In this document: piece after piece, positions 43,423-52,043 of the stretch
How the letters are laid out: each line of letters opens with the position of its first letter
Position numbering within the stretch: the stretch's first letter is position 1
DNA from: Mycolicibacterium sp. CBMA 234
GTDB taxonomy: Bacteria; Actinomycetota; Actinomycetes; Mycobacteriales; Mycobacteriaceae
Length of the DNA stretch: 64,000 nt
NCBI RefSeq assembly: GCF_009729415.1
Contig: NZ_MPKW01000009.1
Span: forward strand, 1-64,000
Reading direction: 5' to 3'
Position numbers and translations under genes: made by a program
The notes under the pieces: generated by a model
Told to the model about the DNA's origin: nothing
The model's database searches: none
Seen by the model: only the letters and a program-made list of their open reading frames with translations

Positions 43423-46308
43423 TTACCGCTTACCGGGGCGACGTGCGCCTGGTTTCATGCCCAGTCCGACGACCGGTGGTTCGGGCTTGGCCTCGGCGGC
43501 CGGTGCGGCGGCAGGGGCCTCTGCTGCGGGAGCCTCCGCGGCCGGAGCTGCCGGAGCTGCCGGAGCCGCGGGTGCGGCCGGTGCTGCTGCCGGAGCGGCG
43601 GCTTTCTTGGCGCCGGGTCGCTTGGCGCCTGCGGCCAGTCCCAGGCCCTTGACCGGTGCCGCGGGTGCGGCAGCGGCCGGAGCCTCAGCGGCAGGAGCAG
43701 CCTCGGCGGCCGGGGCCGGGGCAGCTGCCGGGGCGGCGACCTTCTTGGCGCCGGGTCGTTTGGCGCCTGACGCGAGGCCGAGTCCCTTGGCCGGGGCGGC
43801 GGCCGCGGCGGGTGCTTCAGCAGCGGGTGCGGCAGGTGCAGCCGACGCCGCCGGTGCGGCGGCTTTCTTTGCGCCGGGTCGTTTGGCGGCCATGCCGAGG
43901 CCGGTGACCGGCTTGGCAGCGGTGGCGGCAGCCGCGGGGGCTTCAGCGGCGGGAGCAGCCTCGGCGGCTTCTGCAACCGGTGCAGCAGCCGGTGCCGGGG
44001 CGGCAGCCTTGGGTGCGGCGGCGGCTTTCTTCTCGGCCAGGGCGGCGGATGCCTTTGCCGCGGTGCCCTTAGCCGGGAGGGTGATGGTGCTGCTGTCCAG
44101 GGAGTTGAGCAGCAGCTGCGCGACGTCGAGGACTTCGGTTTTGGCGATGTCCCGGGCGGCGGCGACATCATCGACACCGTCGCTCATCATCACCCGGCAG
44201 AACGGGCAACCGGTCGCGATCGCCGACGCCCCGGTATCGACGGCCTCTTCGGCGCGTTCGGTGTTGATGCGTTTGCCGATGTGCTCTTCCATCCACATCC
44301 GGGCACCACCGGCACCACAACACAACCCGCGGTCCGCGTGCCGCGGCATTTCGGTGAGCACCGCGCCGGCGGCGCCGACCAGCTCACGGGGGGCTTCGTA
44401 TTCCTTGTTGTGCCGGCCCAGGAAGCAGGGGTCGTGGTAGGTGACCTCTTGGCTTTGCGTGGTGACCGGGATCAGTTTCTTGTCCCGGACCAGGCGGTTG
44501 AGCAGCTGGGTGTGGTGCACCACCGTGTAATTCGCCCCGAGTTGGGGGTATTCGCGGCCGATGGTGTTGAAGCAGTGCGGGCAGGTCACCACGATCTTGC
44601 GTTTAGCCGGGTCGACCCCGTCGAACAGGTCGTTGATGGTTTCCACGTTTTGGGCGGCGAGCTGCTGGAACAGGAACTCGTTGCCGGCGCGGCGGGCCGA
44701 GTCCCCGGTGCAGGTTTCCCCGGTGCCCAGGACCAGGAACTTCACCCCGGCGGCGGCGAGCAGTTCGGCGACGGCTTTGGTGGTCTTTTTGGCGCGGTCC
44801 TCATACGCCCCGGCGCACCCGACCCAGAACAGGTACTCAAACCCGTCGAAGGATGCGACGTCTTGGCCGTAGACCGGGATGTCGAAGTCCAGCTCGTCGA
44901 TCCAGGTGGTGCGGTCTTTAGCGTTCTGGCCCCACGGGTTGCCTTTGAGTTCGAGGTTTTTGAACAGCACCCCGAGCTCGCCGGGGAATTCCGATTCCAC
45001 CATCACCTGGTAGCGGCGCATGTCCACGATGTGGTCGATGTGTTCGATGTCCACGGGGCACTGCTCGACGCAGGCACCGCAGTTGGTGCACGACCACAGC
45101 ACGTCGGGGTCGATGACGCCGCCCTGTTCGGCGGTGCCGACCAGCGGCCGCAGGGCTTGGGCGGGCCCGGAGCCTTCGATGCGGGCGTAGCCGTCTTCGG
45201 GGACGCCGTGGCCGTGCAGGCTGTCGCCCAACGTGGCGAAGTCGACCGAGCCGGGCTCGGGCATCGGTGTGTTTTCGATGATGTAGGGGGCTTTGGCGAA
45301 CAGGTGATCGCGCAGGTTCATCATGACCAGCTTGGGGGACAACGGTTTTCCGGTGTTCCAGGCCGGGCACTGGGACTGACAGCGGCCGCACTCGGTGCAG
45401 GTCGCCATGTCCAGGTTGGCTTTCCAGGTGAAATCTTCGATGCGGCCGCGGCCGAACACCGCGTCTTCGGCGGGGTCGTCGAAGTCGATGGGGGTGCCCT
45501 GGTATTCCATGGGCAGCAGCGGGCCCAGGCCGTCGGGGAGGCGTTTGAAGGTGACGTTGATCGGGGCCAACCCGATGTGCAGGTGCTTGGAGTGCAGCAC
45601 GATCAGCAGGAACACCAGCATCACGCCCAGGTGCGCGAGCAGCGCGATGGTCTCGATCCAGGCGTTGGCCTGCGGGCTGAACACCGACAGCGGCTTGGAC
45701 ATCAGGTCGGAGAAGAACGCACCCGACTGGTAGGGGAACTTGGCGCCCAGCACGTTGACCGAGGCGCCGCGGAACACCGCGTACGTCGCGATAACGAAGA
45801 AGATCATGATCAGGATCTCCCACGCGCCCCCGTTGTGCGAGCCGTAGAACCGGGACTGGCGGCCGATGTTCTCCGGGTTGCGCACCAGGCGGATGATCGC
45901 GAACACGATGATGCCGGCCAGCACGGCCAGGGCGAAGAAGTCCTGTAGGAAACCCAGCACCGGCCAGTGCCCGATCAGCGGGATGGAGAAGTCCGGCGTG
46001 AACAGCACCCCATAGGCTTCCAGGTACACCGATGCCAGGACGAAGAAGCCCCACATGGTGAAAAAGTGCGCGATCCCCGGGATCGACCACTTCAACAGCT
46101 TCGACTGGGCGAACACTTCCTTGTTCTGGTTCAGGAAGCGGCGGACCAGATCATCCTTGCGGCCACGCTCATCGCCGAGCTTCTGCCCGGAACTGATCAA
46201 CTTGGTCAGCCACAGGACGCGCTTGGCCGCGAACCCCAGGACGACAACCGTTGCCAACAGTGCAATCCACAACCTGCTCGTGTTGAGCATGTGTTCGAGA
46301 TTCTCCAC
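43423..46308 (-). CDS. etfD: Membrane-bound iron-sulfur oxidoreductase EtfD
   Basis: 961 residues from GTG 46308. About six membrane spans (residues 1-230) are followed by two 4Fe-4S motifs: CTECGRCQSQCP near 300 and CTNCGACVEQCP near 406. Two CCG-type cysteine domains follow (HDPCFLGRHNKEY, GLCCGAGGARMW). The M. tuberculosis equivalent Rv0338c passes electrons from EtfBA to the quinone pool during fatty-acid beta-oxidation. From about residue 735 the tail is Ala/Pro-rich with four GLGxxxGAKRPGAKK repeats. An operator-like repeat lies upstream. Confidence 0.92.
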   Translation of the reverse strand: MENLEHMLNTSRLWIALLATVVVLGFAAKRVLWLTKLISSGQKLGDERGRKDDLVRRFLNQNKEVFAQSKLLKWSIPGIAHFFTMWGFFVLASVYLEAYGVLFTPDFSIPLIGHWPVLGFLQDFFALAVLAGIIVFAIIRLVRNPENIGRQSRFYGSHNGGAWEILIMIFFVIATYAVFRGASVNVLGAKFPYQSGAFFSDLMSKPLSVFSPQANAWIETIALLAHLGVMLVFLLIVLHSKHLHIGLAPINVTFKRLPDGLGPLLPMEYQGTPIDFDDPAEDAVFGRGRIEDFTWKANLDMATCTECGRCQSQCPAWNTGKPLSPKLVMMNLRDHLFAKAPYIIENTPMPEPGSVDFATLGDSLHGHGVPEDGYARIEGSGPAQALRPLVGTAEQGGVIDPDVLWSCTNCGACVEQCPVDIEHIDHIVDMRRYQVMVESEFPGELGVLFKNLELKGNPWGQNAKDRTTWIDELDFDIPVYGQDVASFDGFEYLFWVGCAGAYEDRAKKTTKAVAELLAAAGVKFLVLGTGETCTGDSARRAGNEFLFQQLAAQNVETINDLFDGVDPAKRKIVVTCPHCFNTIGREYPQLGANYTVVHHTQLLNRLVRDKKLIPVTTQSQEVTYHDPCFLGRHNKEYEAPRELVGAAGAVLTEMPRHADRGLCCGAGGARMWMEEHIGKRINTERAEEAVDTGASAIATGCPFCRVMMSDGVDDVAAARDIAKTEVLDVAQLLLNSLDSSTITLPAKGTAAKASAALAEKKAAAAPKAAAPAPAAAPVAEAAEAAPAAEAPAAAATAAKPVTGLGMAAKRPGAKKAAAPAASAAPAAPAAEAPAAAAAPAKGLGLASGAKRPGAKKVAAPAAAPAPAAEAAPAAEAPAAAAPAAPVKGLGLAAGAKRPGAKKAAAPAAAPAAPAAPAAPAAPAAEAPAAEAPAAAPAAEAKPEPPVVGLGMKPGARRPGKR

Positions 46309-46354
46309 CGCGCCTCTTCCGAATCATGTAGCTACCAACCGGTAACTTATTGAG

Positions 46355-46370
46355 GTTACTGATCGGTAAC
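46355..46370. promoter_or_regulatory. Operator-like palindrome upstream of etfD
   Basis: GTTACTGATCGGTAAC, an inverted repeat with one mismatched pair, 47-62 bp before the etfD start. A related half-site pair TACC-aacc-GGTA lies at 46333-46344. This may bind a regulator of fatty-acid oxidation genes; the protein is not identified. Confidence 0.55.
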
Positions 46371-46521
46371 TTAAGCTAGATGCCTGCTCATAGTCGCATC
46401 CTGGGCAGAACGCTCGCTAGCAAGGCTGTCCTAACTTGAGCTGCGGCTGCGGGCCGATTTTCTCGGCCCGAGCGGGCGTTAGCCAGGCCCGCGCGGCGGC
46501 CTTCCTTATACAAGGACTCCG

Positions 46522-49035
46522 TCAGCCGTTATCGACGAGCAGCGCGCGCAGCATCGACAGCATCTCCGAGCGTGATTCGGCCCCCAACCTGCGGCGAATC
46601 CGAGCCACATGGTGTTCGACGGTCTTCGCCGAAATCAGCAGCCGGGCGCCGATGTCGCGGTAGGGCATGCCCTGAAGCACCAGCTCGGCGACCTCGCGTT
46701 CGCGGTCGGATAGTCGGGTCCAGGCTGGTGTGGCCGCGGGCGCGGGCCGGGCGGCAGCGGCCGCTGATGGTGGTGTGGTGTTGCGCACATCTGTGGTCGA
46801 AGCCGGTCCGCCGGGAACAATCTCGCGCGCGATATCGATGGGATCCGCCGCGGCCTCCAATGCCGCGTCCTGCTTGAGGTCGCGCGCCAACTGAAGCATG
46901 GCACCCGATATCCGACCGTCCGCCGAATGCAGCGCCGCCTGACTGGCCAACCGGGTCGCATCCCACGTCAACCCAAACCGGGCCAGCCCGCGCGCGGCCG
47001 TCGTCACTTCGGCGGCGTCGACCCCGTCGGCGAGGACCCGGAGCCAGGCGCGGCCCGCGCCGGCTAGCGCGGTGGCGTACGCACCGTGCGCGCCCTCGGC
47101 TCGGCTGGCGGCGGCCAGCGCCTGCCCATGTGGGGCGACGGCCTCCGGAGCGTTGGCCAGGATGCCGGCGTGGACGCCCGCCCAATGCAGAGGAACCGAC
47201 CACAGCGCCGGATTCCCGGCCGCCCGCAGCAGCCCGAACGCCTCGCTGAGCGGTTGGCGCAGTTGGTCGACCTGCTGCAACCGGGCCGCAGCTACCCAGA
47301 GTTCGCCGAGCGGCAGCAGCGCGAAGAGATCCAGGGAGTATTCGGCCAGCACCTCCATGGCCGCATACCAGTGCTTCTGCACGGCGCCGGTGTCGCCGGT
47401 GCGGCGCGCGACGCCGGTCTGCAGGGCGGCGAGCCATAAGGCGTCGCGGCGGTGCAGGTCGGCGACGGCGGCTGCCGGGACGGTTGGCACCGCGGAATCG
47501 AGTTGGCCGTCGAGCATCCGGATCCAGCCGAGCAGCAGCCGGTGTCGCAGCTGGCTGAATCCCTCGGCCCCGGTCCGGACGGCTCGACCGATGACGCTGC
47601 GCGCGCGAACGGCGTCGCCCCCGTGCAGCGCCACCAGGGTCAGCAGCGCCGCGGGACTGTCTGGTGCGACGGTGTGTACGCCGTTGGCGGCGCCGACGGC
47701 CTGGGTGAGGCGGGCTATCGCGACGCCGAACGGCTGGTCGAGGGTCAGTAGCAAGCCCTCGGCCATGCCGCGGGCCGCGCGTGCGGAAGATGTTGGCGGC
47801 ATGGAGTTTTCGGCCTGCAGGCAAGTGCGCGCCAGGTCGGCGTCAGCGGTGGCGACGCCGACCGTCGCACCTGCGGCAGCCACGAACGGATCCGGGCACG
47901 GGCCCAGCCATCGGACCAAGTCGGCGGCGTGGGCAGCGGCGCCGTCGTGCATGGCCACACTCGCCGCAATGCGAACGGCCTGGGCTCGCACGTCGGCGTC
48001 CTCGGCGGTGAGTAACTGGTCGGCCAGGACGCCGGCGGTGGCGCAGTCGCCGGTGACGGCCAAGGCGTCGGCGAGGTGAGCGTCCGGTGCGGTGCTGCCG
48101 GCACGCGCTGCGGCGCGGTACAGGCGTGCCGCCTGGGTGGGATCGGCCGGTGCGGCGCGTTGGATCAGATCGGCGGCCAAAAGGTCGTCGACCGTGCCGT
48201 GCTCGGCCAGTTTCAATGCCAATTCGGTTGACAGCGTTGATGATTCGATCTGTGACCGCAGTAGTCGGGATTCGGTGTCGCGATGCCGCGCAGCGCCGAC
48301 CAGCTGGGTGAGGCAGCGGTGCAGTGTGTCGGTGAAGTCCGGGTGCAACGACGCAGAAAGCAAGCCGCTGGCGCGGGCGCGGTCCATCAAGACGGCGGCG
48401 TCGTCATTGGGCAATCCCAGCGCCGCGGCGATGTCGTCCGGCCCGAGCTCCGGGCTGAGTGAACACAACAACAACGTGTCCAGCAGGTGCTCGTCCAGCC
48501 GGCGCAGTCGTTCGCTCAAGGCGACGGCGGTGGCCCGGGCCGGATCAGCGCCCGACGCCAGCGCGGACACTGCCGAGTACATCAGCAGCGGGATGCCGCC
48601 GGTGCTCGCGACCAGCTCCGCCAGGTGAGGTGCGGGGACCCCGGCTCGGGTGAGCGCGTCGTTGATCTCGCGGGGCGTCATCGGCGCCAACTGAATCGGC
48701 GGATGCTGCCGGCTCAGGGTTGTGGTGAGGGCATTGAGGGCGGGCGCGTGCGCCAACGGTTCGGCGCTGACCACCACGGTGCGGCCCGGTTCCCCGGCCA
48801 GCTCGGTGAGCAGGTCCAGTTCTGCCGTGGACAGCAGCTGCACGTCGTCGATGACGATGGCCGCGTCCAGGCCGTCACCGTTGCGCGGCACCCGCGCCAG
48901 CATCGTGGTTCCGTTGGTGCGCAGGGCATTTCGCACCGTTTCCAGTGCGGTGGTCTTACCGCTGCCGATTCCGCCCAGCACCAGTGCCTTGGCACCGGGT
49001 GCGGTGGCCAGGGCGGCTAGCGGATCGAGTGTCAA
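46522..49035 (-). CDS. iniR: MalT-like STAND ATPase with LuxR DNA-binding domain (IniR type)
   Basis: 837 residues. The N-terminal NTPase shows Walker A GGIGSGKT at residues 21-28 and a Walker B-like AIVIDDVQLL. A long helical (TPR-like) middle is followed by a C-terminal LuxR domain with LSDREREVAELVLQGMPYRD and ISAKTVEHHVARIRRRLGAE (about residues 765-830). The start is TTG at 49035 and overlaps the upstream gene's stop (TTGA). The position matches M. tuberculosis Rv0339c, reported, as I recall, as the regulator IniR of iniBAC. It probably recognises the CCCCTAA repeats nearby; that is inference. Confidence 0.82.
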   Translation of the reverse strand: MTLDPLAALATAPGAKALVLGGIGSGKTTALETVRNALRTNGTTMLARVPRNGDGLDAAIVIDDVQLLSTAELDLLTELAGEPGRTVVVSAEPLAHAPALNALTTTLSRQHPPIQLAPMTPREINDALTRAGVPAPHLAELVASTGGIPLLMYSAVSALASGADPARATAVALSERLRRLDEHLLDTLLLCSLSPELGPDDIAAALGLPNDDAAVLMDRARASGLLSASLHPDFTDTLHRCLTQLVGAARHRDTESRLLRSQIESSTLSTELALKLAEHGTVDDLLAADLIQRAAPADPTQAARLYRAAARAGSTAPDAHLADALAVTGDCATAGVLADQLLTAEDADVRAQAVRIAASVAMHDGAAAHAADLVRWLGPCPDPFVAAAGATVGVATADADLARTCLQAENSMPPTSSARAARGMAEGLLLTLDQPFGVAIARLTQAVGAANGVHTVAPDSPAALLTLVALHGGDAVRARSVIGRAVRTGAEGFSQLRHRLLLGWIRMLDGQLDSAVPTVPAAAVADLHRRDALWLAALQTGVARRTGDTGAVQKHWYAAMEVLAEYSLDLFALLPLGELWVAAARLQQVDQLRQPLSEAFGLLRAAGNPALWSVPLHWAGVHAGILANAPEAVAPHGQALAAASRAEGAHGAYATALAGAGRAWLRVLADGVDAAEVTTAARGLARFGLTWDATRLASQAALHSADGRISGAMLQLARDLKQDAALEAAADPIDIAREIVPGGPASTTDVRNTTPPSAAAAARPAPAATPAWTRLSDREREVAELVLQGMPYRDIGARLLISAKTVEHHVARIRRRLGAESRSEMLSMLRALLVDNG

Positions 49036-50975
49036 TGGGTGGTCGCTGTCGACGGCTGCGAGGCCGACGCCGGGGTTGCCTTCGTGGGCGGGGCCGTCTG
49101 CGTGCTGGGTGCCTGGGTCGTCGGCTGGGCGGTGGGCGTCTGCGTCGTCGGGGCCTGTGTGGTCGTCGGCGGCGCCTGCGTGGTGGTCGGAGGCTGGGTG
49201 GTGGTCGGCGGCTGCGTCGTGGTCGGCGGTTGGGTGGTAGTGGTCGTCGGCGGCGCAGTGGTGGTCGTCGTGGTCGTCGTCGACGGGGTGGTCGTCGTGG
49301 TGGTCGTGTCGGTGGTGGTCGTCGTCGTGGTTGTCGAGCTGGTGGTCGACGAATCGGTGGTCGTCGTGGTGGTGGTGGTGGTCGGGTTGTCGGTGGTGCT
49401 CGAGGTGGTGGTGATCGGGTTGGTCACCGTGGAGCTGGTTACCACGCCATTCGAACCCGTCTGTGTCACAACGGAAGTGGTGGCCGGAATCTTGGTGGTG
49501 GTGATGGAGCCGTCGGAACCGGTCATGGTGGTGGTCAGGTCGACGGTGACCGGACCCGACGGGGTGTCGTTGCTGGTCAGCTGGACCGCGGCGTAACTTC
49601 CGCCGGCGATCAGGAAAGCGGCCGCGGCTGCGCCGAACACCAGCGGTGGGCGCCGGTACCAGGGCACGGGCGCCACGTCGGGCAGGTTGTCCTCTTCTTC
49701 ATGGGCGAATTCCATGGCCGGCCGGGCGGTGGTCCCGCCGGGCGGCACGTCGGCGTAGCCGGTCGCGAAGTCCGCGGGGTAATCGCCGGCCGAGTAAGGC
49801 TCCATGCCGGCATCGCCAAGACCGGCGGCGCCGGGGTCTTCGTCGTCGGACCAGGCCAGTTGCGGCCCGACGGTGGCGGACGCGTTCGGGTCGACGGGCG
49901 GCGTCGAGGCCACCAGCGGCGTGCCGGGCGCCACCCACCCCATGGTGGGGGCCATGCCGGTCGGGGCGTCGGCGCTCATGGTGCGCTGGTCCACCAGCGG
50001 GGCCCCGGCGGCTGCAGTGAGCGCGGGCTGCGGCGAGGTCGCCACAGGAACCCGGAAGTACTCCGAAAGTCGTTGGGTGACAATCGGTATCGATGCGCCG
50101 CCGCCGGCGGTGGCCAGGGCGGTCATGGTGCCATACGGAATCTGGTTGCGCTGCAGGGTTTCCTGCACGACGGCCAGCAGCCCCGCCAGCGCCGGTTCGA
50201 GCAGATGCTCCAGTTCCGGCCGGGTGATCCGCAGCGCGGAGGCGAACCCGGGCAGGCTGGCGTTGACGGACGTGGCGGTCTCCGACGACAGCCGCTCCTT
50301 GGCCTGTCGGCACTGGTCACGCAGCTGCGACAACGAGCCGACGGCAGCCGTGCCGGCCGGGTCCGCGTCGGCGGATTCGGTGATGCCGGCAATGACGTGG
50401 TTCAGCAGCGCCTGGTCGACGAGGTCGCCGGAGAACTCCGGGTAGCGCACGGTTTCGCCGATGGGCGAGAGGCTCGCGGCGTCGGCGAGGGTGACGCTGG
50501 TGCCGGTGCCACCGAAATCGCACAGTGCCACGACGCCCCGATCAGGCAGCCCGCCGCCGGCTTTCAGGCCGGACAGTGCCGCGGCCGCATCGGAAACCAC
50601 GGGTGCGGCGGCCAGACCGGGCTTGCCGCGCAACGCTGCGGAGAGGGCGCCGATGGTCGACATGCCCCAATGCGCCGGTGCCGCGATGACGATCGGGTCG
50701 CCACCACCCGCAGTCCGGGCCATGGAGTCGAGAGCCTCGGCCAGGACGGCTTCGCCGCGATGTGCCGAACCGTCCGGGGCCACCAGGGGAATCGGATCGC
50801 CGACGCGCTCGACGAATCCGGTCAGCACCAGACCCTGCGGCTGCGTGGGGACACCGACCTCAGCGGGCCGATCCGGGAACAGCGTCAGGATCGCCCGTCG
50901 ACTGATCGGCGGCCGCCCCGCGGGCACGGCCACCAGGTTGGTCTGGCCGATCGACAAACCGAGCCCGTTGCTCAT
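49032..50975 (-). CDS. Membrane-anchored Hsp70/actin-like protein with Thr-rich tail
   Basis: 647 residues from ATG 50975, with AAGGAG 8 bases before it. The first 340 residues form an Hsp70/actin-like domain: LGLSIGQTNLVAVPAG, LCDFGGTGTSVTLADAA, and ALATAGGGASIPIV. One membrane span follows at about 447-467 (PPLVFGAAAAAFLIAGGSYAA). The last 170 residues are dominated by Thr, then Pro/Gln/Thr repeats, likely glycosylated. It is a paralogue of the gene at 10539. It shares a 4-bp overlap with the iniR gene, so the two form an operon that diverges from the IniB-domain genes. Confidence 0.82.
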   Translation of the reverse strand: MSNGLGLSIGQTNLVAVPAGRPPISRRAILTLFPDRPAEVGVPTQPQGLVLTGFVERVGDPIPLVAPDGSAHRGEAVLAEALDSMARTAGGGDPIVIAAPAHWGMSTIGALSAALRGKPGLAAAPVVSDAAAALSGLKAGGGLPDRGVVALCDFGGTGTSVTLADAASLSPIGETVRYPEFSGDLVDQALLNHVIAGITESADADPAGTAAVGSLSQLRDQCRQAKERLSSETATSVNASLPGFASALRITRPELEHLLEPALAGLLAVVQETLQRNQIPYGTMTALATAGGGASIPIVTQRLSEYFRVPVATSPQPALTAAAGAPLVDQRTMSADAPTGMAPTMGWVAPGTPLVASTPPVDPNASATVGPQLAWSDDEDPGAAGLGDAGMEPYSAGDYPADFATGYADVPPGGTTARPAMEFAHEEEDNLPDVAPVPWYRRPPLVFGAAAAAFLIAGGSYAAVQLTSNDTPSGPVTVDLTTTMTGSDGSITTTKIPATTSVVTQTGSNGVVTSSTVTNPITTTSSTTDNPTTTTTTTTTDSSTTSSTTTTTTTTDTTTTTTTPSTTTTTTTTAPPTTTTTQPPTTTQPPTTTQPPTTTQAPPTTTQAPTTQTPTAQPTTQAPSTQTAPPTKATPASASQPSTATTH

Positions 50976-51048
50976 GGGGTCCACTCCTTTGGTGCGCTGT
51001 CGAACTCAGGCCACCTTATGTGCTGGTGGCCTGGGGGGAGGACACAAT

Positions 51049-51088
51049 CCCCTAACGATTGGTGAATCCCTAATGGATGTGCCCCTAA
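51049..51088. promoter_or_regulatory. CCCCTAA repeats in the iniR-ini divergent promoter
   Basis: CCCCTAA occurs at 51049-51055 and 51082-51088, with a TCCCTAA variant at 51067-51073, all on one strand between the two divergent operons. The same word recurs upstream of iniB. Candidate binding sites of the MalT-like regulator. Confidence 0.6.
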
Positions 51089-51218
51089 TCGCGGGTCTTC
51101 GGTGCTGGGGTCAGCACCGATCTCTGGTGGCTATATCGGCGATAGCATCGAAATAGTTATCCAGGGGATCGTCCGATGTACGGCCCACTGCGTCACATCG
51201 ATAGAAGGAGCAGGTGCC

Positions 51219-51776
51219 GTGGCAAATCCGCTATTGGATTTTGTCATGTCGGTGGTACGTGATCCCGACGTGGCAGCGCACTACGCCGCCGACCCGGCCG
51301 GCACCATCGCCGACGCCAACCTCAGCGGCGTCACCACGGCCGACGTTGCGCATCTGATTCCTGTGGTGTCCGAATCCCTGGCTCCGTTGGCCTCGCATGT
51401 CGGCGATGTACCGACCGCCGGACTCGGTGATCCGGGCGTGAATGTCTGGACCAGCGGTGCGGCCACCGCGGCCTTTGACGCGTTCGACGCCTTCGATTCC
51501 CACGTGCCGACGGTCGCGTCGCCGTCGTTCGATGCCGGCATTCATCAGGTAATTTCCGATCCTGACCCGTTTGGTGCGGACGGCGCTTCGAACCTGCCGG
51601 TCCATGCGGTCGTGCCGGACCTGGCCCTGGCCGATGATCCGGGCCTGCACGCCGACGTCCCTGTCGTCGAGACCGGACATGTAGCCGACGCGGGTGCGTT
51701 GGACTGGCATCCCGTCGATGCGGCAGACCCGTCCGCCGGCGTCGAACACCACCTGGGATTCGACTTCTTCAGCTGA
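51219..51776 (+). CDS. IniB N-terminal-domain protein (Rv0340-like)
   Basis: 185 residues from GTG 51219 with AAGGAG upstream. The N-terminal 45 residues (MANPLLDFVMSVVRDPDVAA, then ADPAGTIADANLSGVTTADV) match the start of IniB further downstream. The rest is Asp/Ala/His-rich, acidic and of low complexity. There is no signal peptide. M. tuberculosis Rv0340 (179 residues) is the equivalent. A strong terminator follows, so it is expressed separately from iniB. The function is unknown. Confidence 0.8.
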   Translation: MANPLLDFVMSVVRDPDVAAHYAADPAGTIADANLSGVTTADVAHLIPVVSESLAPLASHVGDVPTAGLGDPGVNVWTSGAATAAFDAFDAFDSHVPTVASPSFDAGIHQVISDPDPFGADGASNLPVHAVVPDLALADDPGLHADVPVVETGHVADAGALDWHPVDAADPSAGVEHHLGFDFFS

Positions 51777-51800
51777 TCAACCCCCTCGAAACACCGCAAT

Positions 51801-51833
51801 CAATGCCGGTGGCCCCTGTGGCCACCGGCATTG
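51801..51833 (+). terminator. Strong intrinsic terminator
   Basis: CAATGCCGGTGGCC and GGCCACCGGCATTG form a perfect 14-bp stem with a 5-base loop, followed by GTGTTTT, 25 bases after the stop of the Rv0340-like gene. Confidence 0.9.
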
Positions 51834-51872
51834 GTGTTTTCCTACCGTGCATTCAGCAAACACCCTAGGTAT

Positions 51873-51969
51873 CCCCTAATCCCCTAATTGGGGGAGCGGC
51901 GAGACCCCACTATGGTCCGTTGGGGGTAGGGGTGGTCGCCCCGTTTGCGGGGCTCTTGACGGCCCCTAA
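51873..51969 (+). promoter_or_regulatory. iniB promoter region with CCCCTAA repeats
   Basis: CCCCTAA occurs at 51873-51879, 51881-51887 and 51963-51969, the first two in tandem 8 bp apart and facing GGGGG on the other side (CCCCTAATTGGGG). A TTGAC at 51956-51960 could be a -35 element. The iniB start is at 52044. The repeats are candidate regulator sites. Confidence 0.6.
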
Positions 51970-52043
51970 CGTTGTTGTCAGTTCGCCGGACAGCTGGCGA
52001 CCAGAAACTTCAAACAGAGCAACACCCAACGAAAGGGACTCCA

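Noticed and set aside
44281..45948. 555-codon open frame on the plus strand, opposite etfD
   Set aside because: It is antisense to a gene with clear iron-sulfur motifs; the translation is Val/Gly/Asp-rich as expected for a GC-rich shadow frame.
49039..49596. Plus-strand frame of Val/Gly repeats
   Set aside because: It is the complement of the Thr-rich tail of the Hsp70-like gene.
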